This document shows, one piece after another, positions 33,873 through 42,979 of a stretch of DNA of 64,000 bases. Positions within the stretch are counted from its first letter, which is position 1, and every line of letters starts with the position of its first letter. The translations under genes were made by a program, and so were the position numbers. Source of the stretch: a virus. Location of the stretch: the IMG/VR virus record IMGVR_UViG_3300040801_004314, positions 1 through 64,000 of that record. One strand, given 5' to 3'. The notes under the pieces are model-generated. The model did no database searches, was not told the DNA's origin, and saw nothing but the letters and a program-made list of their open reading frames with translations.

Positions 33873-33896
33873 ATTATCTTATATTTGTATAAAACT
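33873..33896 (+). promoter_or_regulatory. Host-type promoter copy, identical to 14118-14141
   Basis: TATATTTG at 33880-33887 in a 24-base segment identical to that upstream of the gene at 14149. Suggests duplication of an early promoter. Confidence 0.5.
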
Positions 33897-33902
33897 TAAA
33901 TT

Positions 33903-34178
33903 ATGGAAACTAAGCAGAAATTTGTTAATGATATAAGAAATGAAATGAAAGATTTCTATGGTGTTGATTTAACAGAAGAACAGGTCAGAGAGCGAATAGA
34001 AGATAAAGACCTAGATGTATTTGACACACATGAAAGAAGTTGCTATATACAATATATTGCTAGAGAAATAACAGGAATGGATTATCCTTGTAATGGTGAT
34101 AGTCATGAATATTCTAGAATTTTTTGGGATAAGCTTAAAAATAATCATAAAGACAAAGGATACGAATGGGGACTCTAA
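33903..34178 (+). CDS. Small uncharacterised protein
   Basis: A 91-aa acidic protein (METKQKFVNDIRNEMKDFYG), mostly helical, with a Trp-containing C-terminus (GYEWGL). No family recognised. Host-type promoter 16 bases upstream. Confidence 0.6.
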   Translation: METKQKFVNDIRNEMKDFYGVDLTEEQVRERIEDKDLDVFDTHERSCYIQYIAREITGMDYPCNGDSHEYSRIFWDKLKNNHKDKGYEWGL

Positions 34179-34441
34179 ATGGATTTTCAAGTAGAAACAA
34201 ACCACAAAATAAGTGTGATGATATATCTAAGGAACATGACTCTATAAAAATCACTGATTATGAATGTCCAGAATGTGGAACAGAACCCTGTGATGAAAAC
34301 TACAAAGTTGGCGAAGACACTTATCCTAAAATATTTAATAATTATTTTTCTGCTAGTGATTTAGGACATTTTTATTATTGGGATGAATTGCACGTGTGTA
34401 AGGAATGTGGTACTAGATTTTGGTTTGAATCAGGTAATTAA
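34166..34441 (+). CDS. Small zinc-ribbon protein
   Basis: A 91-aa protein with YECPECGTEPCDEN and HVCKECGTRFWFESG, two CxxC knuckles ~45 residues apart that should form one zinc ribbon. It overlaps the preceding gene by 13 bases in another frame, implying coupling. Function unknown. Confidence 0.65.
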   Translation: MGTLNGFSSRNKPQNKCDDISKEHDSIKITDYECPECGTEPCDENYKVGEDTYPKIFNNYFSASDLGHFYYWDELHVCKECGTRFWFESGN

Positions 34442-34451
34442 TCTATAACAT

Positions 34452-36002
34452 TTACACTTTCATTTCGAACAGGAATGAACCAGTGTCATATACTCTATAG
34501 TAGCCACGACCATTCATTATTTGATGCTCGGACTTGCCTTTGTCATACCCCTCTTTAACCAGTACATCTTTCCTAAAGTTAAACCTGTTTATTCTTAACC
34601 CCTCGTCTTTGTGAAAATAGAAATAATTAGGAACTGTTTCTTTTATCTTATTAAATCCTATCTTTTCGTACAAATTACCTGTAGACCAATCTTTACTAGC
34701 ATATGATATTATTTTACTAGGCTGATATGTTCTTATAAAATATTTAAGTAGCTTTGAAGATCCCCCTACAACGTTTGTGTTTAATTTACTACAAAATCTA
34801 AGTAATTCGAAAACATCTTCATCGGTATTCTTATATCCTAAATTTCTTCTAGTTTTAGAAAAAGAAATAACAGAAACTAACTCATTATAAAAATACAAAC
34901 CTATCTTATGTTTACTAGGAGCATATCCCTGTAAATGGTTTTCATTAACAAATTTCTTATATGTAGGAGGTGTTAACTCTTTTATCTCACATTTTCTAGC
35001 CCATATTTTCCTAGTGTTATTCCCCAGTAAATTAGATATTCTACTTTTTATTATATCTCTTTTGAATTTCCAATCATCTTCCCATATATGAATTATTTGA
35101 ATTCCCTTGGATTCAAAAAACTTATTTTTTTCCTTATGGTAATTATTTTCTTTATACCTTTCACTGTCCCACCATAAGCCATTACATTCGAAGCCTATAT
35201 TTAATTCGGGTAGGTATATATCTATTTCATATTTTTTAAACTCTCTACACTTATCTTTTATAACACCATCATAGTTATTTTTCACAAAGTCCAGAACACT
35301 ACTTTCAAAAAAGGAATCATTGTTATTCGGGTTACATAATAAACAAGGATCTATATCAAATCTATTTCTCTGGTTAAATAAGGTGCTTGAAATATTAAAT
35401 TCCTTTTTACACTTAGGGCATATAAGCTTAAAATTGCTATCCTTTATCCCTATTACATCGTATCCTAAGTCAGTAATTCTTTTTTTAGTTTTCTCTAACC
35501 TAATATTTGGTAAGACTTCTTTTAATCTTTTACTTATTTTGTCTTTTGTTTCTTTAGCTTTAGAGATATTATCAACACCCCACGATTTTCTTACTGTGCT
35601 TTCCCTTTTAATGTTTATATTTTCTTTCTTCTTATCAGAGAACTTAGACTTAGTGAGGTTTGCTTTTCTAGTCATCTCACTTCTCATTTCTTTATCAGCA
35701 TTGCACTTTTTTATTTCTGCTAACCTACTTTTTTTAATGTTGATGTCTTTGTGTGTATGCTTTGCTGAGCATTTCTTACTACAGTACTTTCTATATCCTT
35801 TATAGAATTTTATAAATGACACTTTGTTATCACAGTTTAAACATTTAGGCTTTTCAGAGAAACCATTTTGATACAACCAAATTTTTTCAGATAGATTTAA
35901 TACATCATCTTCTTTGATAAAGTTGTTCATCTTCTCATAATATAAAGGATGCTCATTCTTCAATTTACTCTCTGTGAGTCCCCTAGTTGTCTTAAATACC
36001 AT
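34452..36002 (-). CDS. Homing endonuclease F (Vsr-like)
   Basis: A 516-aa relative with a different N-terminus: SEKIWLYQNGFSEKPKCLNC and YRKYCSKKCSAKH form a zinc module shared in type with endonuclease G. Only one recognisable 23-aa repeat remains (KSWGVDNISKAKETKDK). The core has EIDIYLPELNIGFECNGLWW, HIWEDDW, WARKCEIK, NHLQGYAPSKHK, LLRFCSK, GGSSKLL and YASKDWSTGN, ending GYYRVYDTG. It lies between the small zinc-ribbon gene and the protease-scaffold gene, on the opposite strand. Confidence 0.82.
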   Translation of the reverse strand: MVFKTTRGLTESKLKNEHPLYYEKMNNFIKEDDVLNLSEKIWLYQNGFSEKPKCLNCDNKVSFIKFYKGYRKYCSKKCSAKHTHKDINIKKSRLAEIKKCNADKEMRSEMTRKANLTKSKFSDKKKENINIKRESTVRKSWGVDNISKAKETKDKISKRLKEVLPNIRLEKTKKRITDLGYDVIGIKDSNFKLICPKCKKEFNISSTLFNQRNRFDIDPCLLCNPNNNDSFFESSVLDFVKNNYDGVIKDKCREFKKYEIDIYLPELNIGFECNGLWWDSERYKENNYHKEKNKFFESKGIQIIHIWEDDWKFKRDIIKSRISNLLGNNTRKIWARKCEIKELTPPTYKKFVNENHLQGYAPSKHKIGLYFYNELVSVISFSKTRRNLGYKNTDEDVFELLRFCSKLNTNVVGGSSKLLKYFIRTYQPSKIISYASKDWSTGNLYEKIGFNKIKETVPNYFYFHKDEGLRINRFNFRKDVLVKEGYDKGKSEHQIMNGRGYYRVYDTGSFLFEMKV

Positions 36003-36035
36003 TATTTATTATATATAATTTTTATATAAAGTTCC

Positions 36036-36043
36036 CAAATATA
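36036..36043 (-). promoter_or_regulatory. Host-type -7 box before endonuclease F
   Basis: Minus-strand TATATTTG 33 bases before the ATG at 36002; a TTATATATA box is also present at -7 to -15 of the ATG, so both classes may act. Confidence 0.35.
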
Positions 36044-36139
36044 ACTATTTAGTCTAACATAAGTATAAAAAATCCACCTTTTTTATTTGGGAAAAAATAT
36101 CCATTATATATATGATATAGGAAAAATAATATAAAATAA

Positions 36140-38251
36140 ATGAAACCAGTATTAATAGTAGAAAATTCGACTAACTCACTGATTAAAGAATCTGCGAATT
36201 CTAAGAAAGGTGATTATGTTATGAATGGTACTTTCACTGAATTCGGAGTTAAAAATCGAAATGATAGAGTTTATTCAGCAGATAAGTTTCTTCCTGCGCT
36301 TGGAGAACTTAACGAAAGAATGACAAATCTTGGAGTGGTCTACGGAGAATTTGACCATCCAGATGTATTTGATACGTCTCTATCAAGAGCTTCACACATA
36401 ATCACTAAAGCTGATTATGTGCAAGAAAAAAATTCTGTTGAAGGTGAAATTAAGCTTTTAAGTACCTATTGGGGTAAAGAAGCAAAATCTTTAGTAGATG
36501 ATGGTTGTCCTGTTTTTGTATCATCAAGAGCAGCAGGGATTACAGAATCAGATGGTTCAGTATCTCTTAAAAAACTATTTACCTACGACATTGTAGCCGA
36601 TCCTGGATTTGCATCAGCTAAAATGAATGTTAAAGTACTTAATGAATCATTAGGGTTTAACGACAGCAAATCTAACTTTAGGATATATGAAATGTCCGAT
36701 GAATCAAAAATAAATGAACTATTCAACATGAACAAAAATGAATTTGTAACAAAAAAACAATTGACTGATTACTCACAGTATTTAGTTAAAGAGCTTAACG
36801 AAACTAAGAAAGGCGTTAAGGAAGCAGTTTCAAAGGGACAAATGGACCCAGCGAAATTAGAGAAGTTATTAGAGTATTATGAAGAACTTAATGCTACTAA
36901 CGAAAAAGTTGTTGGTTACCTAGATTACTTAGCTGAAAAAGTACAAGTAGTAGTTAACGAAAACAAAACTTTAAAAGAGACAACAGGTAAGTTGACAAAA
37001 CACAATGATTATCTAGCTGAAAACCTAGAAAAAGCAATCAATTATTCTGAGTATGTTGCTGAGAACTTAGACAAGAATATTAATTATTCTGAATATTTAG
37101 CAGAGAACTTAGACAAAAACATTGCTTATTCTGAGTATGTTGCTGAGAACTTAGACAAGAACATTTCTTACTCTGAATATTTAGCTGAAAACCTAGATAA
37201 GAATATTGATTATTCTGAATATTTAGCAGAGAACTTAGACAAGAACATTGCTTATTCAGAATACATCGCAGAGAACTTAGATAAAAACATTGACTATTCA
37301 GAATACATTGCTGAAAACGTTGACAATTCTATTTCTTATGCTGAGTATTTAGCAGAACACGTTGAGGGTAATATTGCTTACTCTGAATATATCGCTGAAA
37401 ACTTAGATGATAACATTGCTTACTCTGAATATGTTGCAGAGAACTTAGATAAATCTATTGATTACCAAGCTATGATCGTTGAAAAATTAAACGGAACTAG
37501 TTTAAACGAATCAACTGAGGATAAATTACCAACACCTGAAATGGCAGGATTTGGAATTGAAGAATCTAAAGAGGAAAAAGAAGAAGTAAAAGAAGTAGAA
37601 GAATCTAAAGAAGATAAAGAAGAATGTGCAACTAACGAAGATGCACACCAAGAAGAGCATGAAGAAGAAGCTAAAGAAGTGGAAGCTCATGAAGAAGAGG
37701 AAGAGGAAGAAGTTCAACCATCAGGAGAATATGATGATGAATTATCTGAATCTATTGATAAATTAATCGAAGAAGCTAAAAAACGAAAAGTTTCTGAGAC
37801 AAGTGATTTGAATTTTTTAAAGTTCTTAAACAAATCACAAGTAGATAGCTATTATGCTTTAACAAATGAGGAACAAGAGGATATTAAACTACACATAAAC
37901 GAAAGTAGTTACTTCACACAAAAAGATGTTCTTAATTTAATAAGCGAAACTCTATCAAAAAAGAACGAGACTCTTGAACAAAGAGTTGTCAGATTGATGC
38001 CTGACTCTGTTAAGCCAATCTGGGAGCAGTTAAATGAATCTTCTAAAAAGTCTGTGCTTTCACAAGCTAGATTATATCCAGAAGATAATATGATGACTGA
38101 GAATCAAGTTGAACATTTCTGGGATACTAGAAATTTCAAAGTGAACGAATCTACTACTAAGAAATTAGTTTCAGAAGATAAGTTAATCCAAGAGGACAAT
38201 TTATCAGATGATGAAACTAACGCAATATTAGAAAGATTCAAAAATCTATAA
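36140..38251 (+). CDS. gp21: Prohead protease fused to scaffold, T4 gp21/gp22-like
   Basis: A 703-aa fusion. Residues ~25-175 are a T4 gp21-type serine protease: LGVVYGEFDHPD (His73), CPVFVSSRAAG (Ser128/Ser129) and YDIVADPGFASA (Asp). Residues ~205-290 are a helical linker, ~290-444 a run of eleven 14-residue repeats, ~465-540 a Glu-rich stretch, and ~545-703 a helical C-terminal domain (NFLKFLNKSQVDSYYALTNE). T4 encodes protease (gp21) and core scaffold (gp22) separately; here they are one chain, so the protease would be built into the core and probably released by self-cleavage. It directly precedes the major capsid gene. Confidence 0.88.
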   Translation: MKPVLIVENSTNSLIKESANSKKGDYVMNGTFTEFGVKNRNDRVYSADKFLPALGELNERMTNLGVVYGEFDHPDVFDTSLSRASHIITKADYVQEKNSVEGEIKLLSTYWGKEAKSLVDDGCPVFVSSRAAGITESDGSVSLKKLFTYDIVADPGFASAKMNVKVLNESLGFNDSKSNFRIYEMSDESKINELFNMNKNEFVTKKQLTDYSQYLVKELNETKKGVKEAVSKGQMDPAKLEKLLEYYEELNATNEKVVGYLDYLAEKVQVVVNENKTLKETTGKLTKHNDYLAENLEKAINYSEYVAENLDKNINYSEYLAENLDKNIAYSEYVAENLDKNISYSEYLAENLDKNIDYSEYLAENLDKNIAYSEYIAENLDKNIDYSEYIAENVDNSISYAEYLAEHVEGNIAYSEYIAENLDDNIAYSEYVAENLDKSIDYQAMIVEKLNGTSLNESTEDKLPTPEMAGFGIEESKEEKEEVKEVEESKEDKEECATNEDAHQEEHEEEAKEVEAHEEEEEEEVQPSGEYDDELSESIDKLIEEAKKRKVSETSDLNFLKFLNKSQVDSYYALTNEEQEDIKLHINESSYFTQKDVLNLISETLSKKNETLEQRVVRLMPDSVKPIWEQLNESSKKSVLSQARLYPEDNMMTENQVEHFWDTRNFKVNESTTKKLVSEDKLIQEDNLSDDETNAILERFKNL
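37009..37470 (+). repeat. Eleven 42-bp tandem repeats in the scaffold
   Basis: The protein unit is xYSEYxAENLDKNI (14 residues, two heptads), in eleven near-identical copies ending at DYQAMIVEKL. DNA copies vary in third positions (tattctgagtatgtt versus tactctgaatattta), so the peptide rather than the DNA is conserved. A continuous 22-nm-scale rod-like coiled coil is plausible. Confidence 0.92.
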
Positions 38252-38286
38252 AAAATCCACGTTTGAAAAAAGTAGTAAAATAAGGG

Positions 38287-38297
38287 TTTATATATAG
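38287..38297 (+). promoter_or_regulatory. Late-type box before major capsid gene
   Basis: TTTATATATAG, 33 bases before ATG 38331; an A-rich leader (eight A in a row and onward) separates them, longer than at most late genes and perhaps tuned for high translation. Confidence 0.45.
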
Positions 38298-38330
38298 ACT
38301 ATACAAAAATAAAAAAAAATAAATTAAATT

Positions 38331-40028
38331 ATGTCACACATTAGAATAGACAATCAAAAAGCCAAGAAGAAATGGTCACCAGTTCTTGAGAACATGGGGG
38401 TTACTGGCGAAAGAGTTGACTGGATGAGCGAATATGCAGAATTCCACTCAATCAACGAGAATGCTTACGCAAACGCATCTAACGTATCAGGTATGGGAGG
38501 TGTTGTTGCAGCACAACCATCAACATTATCAGGTTCAACAGTTGGTAATGCATTTACACAAGGTGGATCAGAAGGATCAGGTGATGTAGGTCAAAACCTA
38601 TTACCTGTTGCTATGAAAATTGCAGCACAAACAATCGGTTTAGACCTTGTTGCTGTTAAGCCATCTCCAGGTCCAAAAATCGATTTACTTTATGTAGATT
38701 TTCGTTATGACGATACTCATACAGGTGATGCTGATGAGAGACCACAAGTTTTCAAATTGAATGCTGATAACTTAACTGATATCAAAGATTCTATTAAAAG
38801 AGAATTAGCTTCAAGAGGTCTTACTGAATCACAAGGTGGATTACAAAATGGACAACTTTTCGTAAACATTGCTGATGGATCATTCCTAGCTGATGCGCCA
38901 AGTAACAAAGAAGGTATCGTAGAATTCTTAGGATTCTCTCGTATCGATGGTTTCCCAATGTTCAGAGCTTACAGACAAGCTAACACAGCACATGGTGTTG
39001 TAGGTGGAACTGCTGGAACTGCATTTGGTTTTGACCAAACAAGAAACACTTTTGATGCAACAACTGCAATGACAGATCAAATTGAGCAAATCGGTAACGA
39101 TGGTGCTGGAACTCCTGTCGCAATTGATGTAACTGCACCAAAAGTAGAGCTAGTTTCTGCACTTGAAGACCACATCCCAGGATTTTCTGCTAACTGGAAT
39201 TCAAGCGAAAACGGTTTCTCTGGAAACTATCCAATGGATAGAGAGCAAGACGATAAAAGATACTCTGGTATCATCGGACCAAAGATTTCTTCTAAAACAG
39301 TTGCAGTTGGTACTATCGAAGTATCTTCAGCTCTAAGAAGAACAGAAATTGAAGATATCAAAGCTAACACAGGTATGGATATCGTTCAAAAAATGGAAAG
39401 CATTCTTGTTAATGAACTTTCTCAAACAATCTCTAAGCAAATTGTTGCTAAGATTTTTGAAATGGGTGAACTTAACAGAGCATCTGCTCCAACAAGAACA
39501 GGTGGTGCTTCATTATTTGACCTTAACACAGACTACGTTACAAGTGGACCAGGTGGTGAGACAACTCACGCAGTGCAAAGAAAACTTATTACTAAGATTA
39601 TGCACGCATCTAACTTCATTGCAACAGAAGGACGTGTTGGACCAGCACAGTACTTAGTTACTAATGGTGGATTGGCAGCAGCTTTATCAGACGTTTCAGG
39701 TTATACTATTAACCCAGTAAAATCTAAACTAAATGGAGCAGGTCAACTTTATCCAGTAGGTTCTATCGGAGATATTTCAATATATGTTGATCCATATATG
39801 AAGTATGATGATAACAGAATTGTACTTGGTAGAAAGAACAACCCAGACCAACCAGGTGTTATCTTCGTGCCTTATTTAATGGCACAATCAATCAGCGTAA
39901 TATCTGAGGCTACATTCGCACCTAGAATGCTTCTAAGAAGCCGTTATGCTGTGGCAGAAGTAGGTTGGTATCCACAAAAGCAATTCATGACTCTTAGAGT
40001 TACTGATGAAGCTGGATTACTAAACTAG
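38331..40028 (+). CDS. gp23: Major capsid protein, T4 gp23-like
   Basis: A 565-aa protein with the gp23 order: an N-terminal ~43-residue propeptide, QNLLPVAMKIAAQTIGLDLV, PSPGPKIDLLYVDFRY, then late-strand elements (YSGIIGPKISSKTVAVGTIE, SRLLKAEY-type ALRRTEIEDIKANTGMD, the E-loop/A-domain and YLMAQSISVISEATFAPRML, KQFMTLRV). Ile41-Asn42-Glu43 fits the (I/L)xE rule of the T4 prohead protease, so the mature protein would start at Asn44. GC content and codon choice are slightly higher than neighbours, as usual for a highly expressed gene. Followed by a strong terminator. Confidence 0.95.
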   Translation: MSHIRIDNQKAKKKWSPVLENMGVTGERVDWMSEYAEFHSINENAYANASNVSGMGGVVAAQPSTLSGSTVGNAFTQGGSEGSGDVGQNLLPVAMKIAAQTIGLDLVAVKPSPGPKIDLLYVDFRYDDTHTGDADERPQVFKLNADNLTDIKDSIKRELASRGLTESQGGLQNGQLFVNIADGSFLADAPSNKEGIVEFLGFSRIDGFPMFRAYRQANTAHGVVGGTAGTAFGFDQTRNTFDATTAMTDQIEQIGNDGAGTPVAIDVTAPKVELVSALEDHIPGFSANWNSSENGFSGNYPMDREQDDKRYSGIIGPKISSKTVAVGTIEVSSALRRTEIEDIKANTGMDIVQKMESILVNELSQTISKQIVAKIFEMGELNRASAPTRTGGASLFDLNTDYVTSGPGGETTHAVQRKLITKIMHASNFIATEGRVGPAQYLVTNGGLAAALSDVSGYTINPVKSKLNGAGQLYPVGSIGDISIYVDPYMKYDDNRIVLGRKNNPDQPGVIFVPYLMAQSISVISEATFAPRMLLRSRYAVAEVGWYPQKQFMTLRVTDEAGLLN

Positions 40029-40047
40029 TAGTAACTAGACAATAATA

Positions 40048-40080
40048 AAAAAGAGGAGCATCTATGTTCCTCTTTTTTTA
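40048..40080 (+). terminator. Rho-independent terminator after gp23
   Basis: AAAGAGGA/TCCTCTTT stem with a ten-base loop and a T7 run. Confidence 0.88.
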
Positions 40081-40138
40081 TGTCAAAACTTTTGAGTATA
40101 TTTACATATAATTATAAGATAAAATACCTAATTATTAA

Positions 40139-41767
40139 ATGAATAAACAAAGATTTAAAATAATAAATGATATACTTCAAGAAAAGCCTACTAGATTAAG
40201 AGAGTCGTATTTTATTAAAAACTATAATGATGTCTATAATAAAATAGTAAAATATACTGAAGGCATAGATTTACCTTTTAAACAAAGAATGTGGCACTGG
40301 ATAAATGAACTACCGACTATTTATGTCTGTAAGTGTGGTAAACCTACTAGTTTCTATAAGAATTGGAAACATGGATATAGGAGTGCATGTTCACCAAAGT
40401 GCGCACAAACAAATGATAAAACCAAGGAAAAAAGAAGAAAAACTACATTAGAAAAATATGGCGTAGATAATATTGCTAAATTGGAAGAAATTAAAAAAAA
40501 GCAAGAGGAAACTAACATACAAAAGTATGGTCATAAATCTACATTTCAAAACGAAGAAGTTCAGAAAAAATGGAGAAAAACTATCGAAGATAGATATAGT
40601 GTAGATCATTATTTTAAAACTAATGAGTTTAAGAAAAAGGCTAAGAAAACATCTAAAAAAAAATACGGGAAAGAACATTACGTACAATCAAAATCATACA
40701 AAGAAAAACTTAAAGAAATTGGATTCAATGATATATTGAAACAAATAAATATCAATAAACATCTTAGGAAATATGATAATATAGGTTTAGAATTTATAGA
40801 TTTAAGCGATAGAATATTAACATTAAAAGGTGAATGCGGACATCAATTTGAAATACATTATGATTCTTTAAAACGAAGAATAGAGAATTCTTATGATTAT
40901 TGCACTATATGTAATCCAGTTAATTCAGTACAATCACAAGATGAGAAAGTACTAATAAAGTGGTTAATGGAAAAAAATATAGATCTCGTAGAGAAGGATC
41001 GAAGCTTAGGTATTGAGCTAGATATATTAATACCTTCCAAGAAAATAGCAATAGAGTTTAATGGATTATATTGGCATTCTGAATTATTTAAAAATAACAA
41101 TTACCATTTAGACAAAACTACAATATGTAGAAACAATGATATAAGATTAATACACATATGGGAAGATGATTGGAAATACAATAAAACAATTGTAAAATCT
41201 ATTATTTTGAATAGCCTTGGGCTGATTGAGAAAAAAGTATATTCTAGAAAATGTGAAATAACTACCTTAAGTAACAAAGAAAAAAACTTATTTTTAGAAA
41301 AAAATCACATACAAGGGAAGTGTGTATCAAGTGTTAATTTGGCACTTATGTATAATAATGAAGTAGTCTCTGTTATGACATTTGGGAAACGCAAAATGAG
41401 TAATAAAAACGAATTTGAGTTAATAAGGTTTTGTAATAAAGTAAACAATGTAGTAATCGGTGGGGCTTCAAGATTATTTAACTATTTCATTAACAATTAC
41501 CAAAGTGATCATATAATTTCTTTTGCTGATATATCTCATTTTGAAGGTGGTGTATATAAGAAATTGGGATTTAAATTTGTACACAGGACTATCCCAAATT
41601 ATTGGTGGGTAGTTAGTGGTATTAGGTTTCACCGCTTCACCTATAATAAAAAAAGGTTAGTGAAAGAAGGTGCTGATCCTAATAAAACCGAAGTTCAAAT
41701 AATGTATGATAAAGGATATTTTAGAATATTTGGTTGTGGTCAAGATAAGTACGTTTATCATAGGTAA
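40139..41767 (+). CDS. Homing endonuclease G (Vsr-like, repeat-bearing)
   Basis: A 542-aa relative. The N-terminal module (CKCGKPTSFYKNW, CSPKCAQ) matches that of endonuclease F. Four 23-aa repeats follow (EKYGVDNIAKLEEIKKK and three degenerate ones), then the core ELDILIPSKKIAIEFNGLYW, HIWEDDW, YSRKCEIT, NHIQGKCVSS, RFCNK, GGASRLF, FADISHFEGG, ending GYFRIFGCGQDKYVYH. It occupies the intergenic space just after the major capsid gene, a typical site for homing genes in T4-like phages. Confidence 0.85.
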   Translation: MNKQRFKIINDILQEKPTRLRESYFIKNYNDVYNKIVKYTEGIDLPFKQRMWHWINELPTIYVCKCGKPTSFYKNWKHGYRSACSPKCAQTNDKTKEKRRKTTLEKYGVDNIAKLEEIKKKQEETNIQKYGHKSTFQNEEVQKKWRKTIEDRYSVDHYFKTNEFKKKAKKTSKKKYGKEHYVQSKSYKEKLKEIGFNDILKQININKHLRKYDNIGLEFIDLSDRILTLKGECGHQFEIHYDSLKRRIENSYDYCTICNPVNSVQSQDEKVLIKWLMEKNIDLVEKDRSLGIELDILIPSKKIAIEFNGLYWHSELFKNNNYHLDKTTICRNNDIRLIHIWEDDWKYNKTIVKSIILNSLGLIEKKVYSRKCEITTLSNKEKNLFLEKNHIQGKCVSSVNLALMYNNEVVSVMTFGKRKMSNKNEFELIRFCNKVNNVVIGGASRLFNYFINNYQSDHIISFADISHFEGGVYKKLGFKFVHRTIPNYWWVVSGIRFHRFTYNKKRLVKEGADPNKTEVQIMYDKGYFRIFGCGQDKYVYHR

Positions 41768-41794
41768 TTAATATCTATATTTAATATATACCAC

Positions 41795-42583
41795 ATGAAC
41801 ATCAAAGATACTTTTCTTAAATTAGTTGATAAGACACATCCACATGGAACAGAACATCAATTATTAGAATCCTTACCAGAATTAAGCAAAGATAGTTTCG
41901 GGAATTACTATAGGATTATAGGCACTAATCCAACCATTATGTTTAATTCTCATTTAGACAATTATGCTAAAGAACAAACCTCAACTAATGTATACACTAA
42001 ATATATAGAAAATGAAGAATATGTATTCAGTGATAATGGAATATTAGGTGCTGATGATAAGGCAGGTGTGTCACTTATGCTTTATATGATTTCTAAAGAA
42101 ATAGATGGGTTGTATTACTTCTTTACTGGGGAAGAAGTAGGTACTATTGGATCTTCATCTTTAGCATCCAAATTTGAAGATATTCCTTATTTAAAAAACA
42201 TTACAAAATGTATATCTTTTGATAGAAGAGGTGAAAGTTCTATAGTAACTCATCAATCTGGTAAAAGGTGTTGCTCTGACGTATTTGCACACAGTCTAAT
42301 GGAAGAACTATCTGATAATGACATGGAATATCAACTAGATACAACAGGTGTTTATAGCGACTCTGCTAGCTTCATAGGCAATATTAGAGAAGTGACTAAC
42401 ATATCGGTTGGGTATTATGATGAGCATACATCAAAAGAATCACAGAATTTAACATTTTTAGAAAAGCTATCCAAGGCATTAGTTTCTATAGAATGGGATA
42501 ATTTAATTGTTCATAGAAAGGTTAAAACACCTAATGGACATTTATTAACTTTTGAGTCTTTTAGGTATAAATTAGTAAACTAA
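41795..42583 (+). CDS. M20/M28/M42-type zinc metallopeptidase
   Basis: A 262-aa protein. MFNSHLDNYAKE supplies the first His/Asp pair, GILGADDKAGVSLML the bridging Asp, YFFTGEEVGTIGS the catalytic Glu pair, FDRRGES a further ligand, and VGYYDEHTSKESQN the last His. This order is that of di-zinc aminopeptidases and deacylases of clan MH. It is short, with no lid domain evident. The substrate is unknown: a peptide, a modified amino acid or host cell-wall peptide. Late-type box four bases upstream. Its TAA is in frame with the next gene. Confidence 0.85.
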   Translation: MNIKDTFLKLVDKTHPHGTEHQLLESLPELSKDSFGNYYRIIGTNPTIMFNSHLDNYAKEQTSTNVYTKYIENEEYVFSDNGILGADDKAGVSLMLYMISKEIDGLYYFFTGEEVGTIGSSSLASKFEDIPYLKNITKCISFDRRGESSIVTHQSGKRCCSDVFAHSLMEELSDNDMEYQLDTTGVYSDSASFIGNIREVTNISVGYYDEHTSKESQNLTFLEKLSKALVSIEWDNLIVHRKVKTPNGHLLTFESFRYKLVN

Positions 42584-42655
42584 AATTATATTAGCTCTGA
42601 TATTAAGATAGGTGATATTTATGATGAAGCAGATATTTATTCTTATGTACAAAGA

Positions 42656-42940
42656 ATGCACCACACATACGATGATTTTATAGAAGGTGATTTAGGAGAT
42701 AGAATAGAGGAGTATAATAAATATAAAGTTTGGAAGGTTGATATAAAAGAAATAGATATAGATGAATTTACATTAGACTATGATCTCATAGAAGATTATA
42801 AAGAAACTTTATTAAGCAATGATAAATACCCACCAGTTGTTTTGAATAGCGATTATGATATAATAGATGGGAGTCACCGTTTGAATGCATTAGATGAGCT
42901 AGCTCATACGAAGGTTATAGCTTTTGTTGGGATAGAATAA
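42656..42940 (+). CDS. ParB/sulfiredoxin-like domain protein
   Basis: The first ATG (42656) gives 94 aa; the same frame is open back to 42584, directly after the peptidase TAA, and the extra 24 codons (YISSDIKIGDIYDEADIYSY) read like real protein. The C-terminal part (YPPVVLNSDYDIIDGSHRLN, then ALDELAHTKVIAFVG) is a ParB-like nucleotide-binding fold with the GxHR signature. It may be a DNA-binding or nuclease-like regulator. The true N-terminus is uncertain: internal ATG start, non-ATG start, or readthrough of the peptidase stop. Confidence 0.65.
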   Translation: MHHTYDDFIEGDLGDRIEEYNKYKVWKVDIKEIDIDEFTLDYDLIEDYKETLLSNDKYPPVVLNSDYDIIDGSHRLNALDELAHTKVIAFVGIE

Positions 42941-42979
42941 GAATATGTGGATTTAATATATAAAAGAAAATAAAAGAAT

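Noticed and set aside
38980-39657. Antisense and out-of-frame ORFs in the capsid gene
   Set aside because: Gln/Leu-rich shadow translations caused by the codon bias of gp23.
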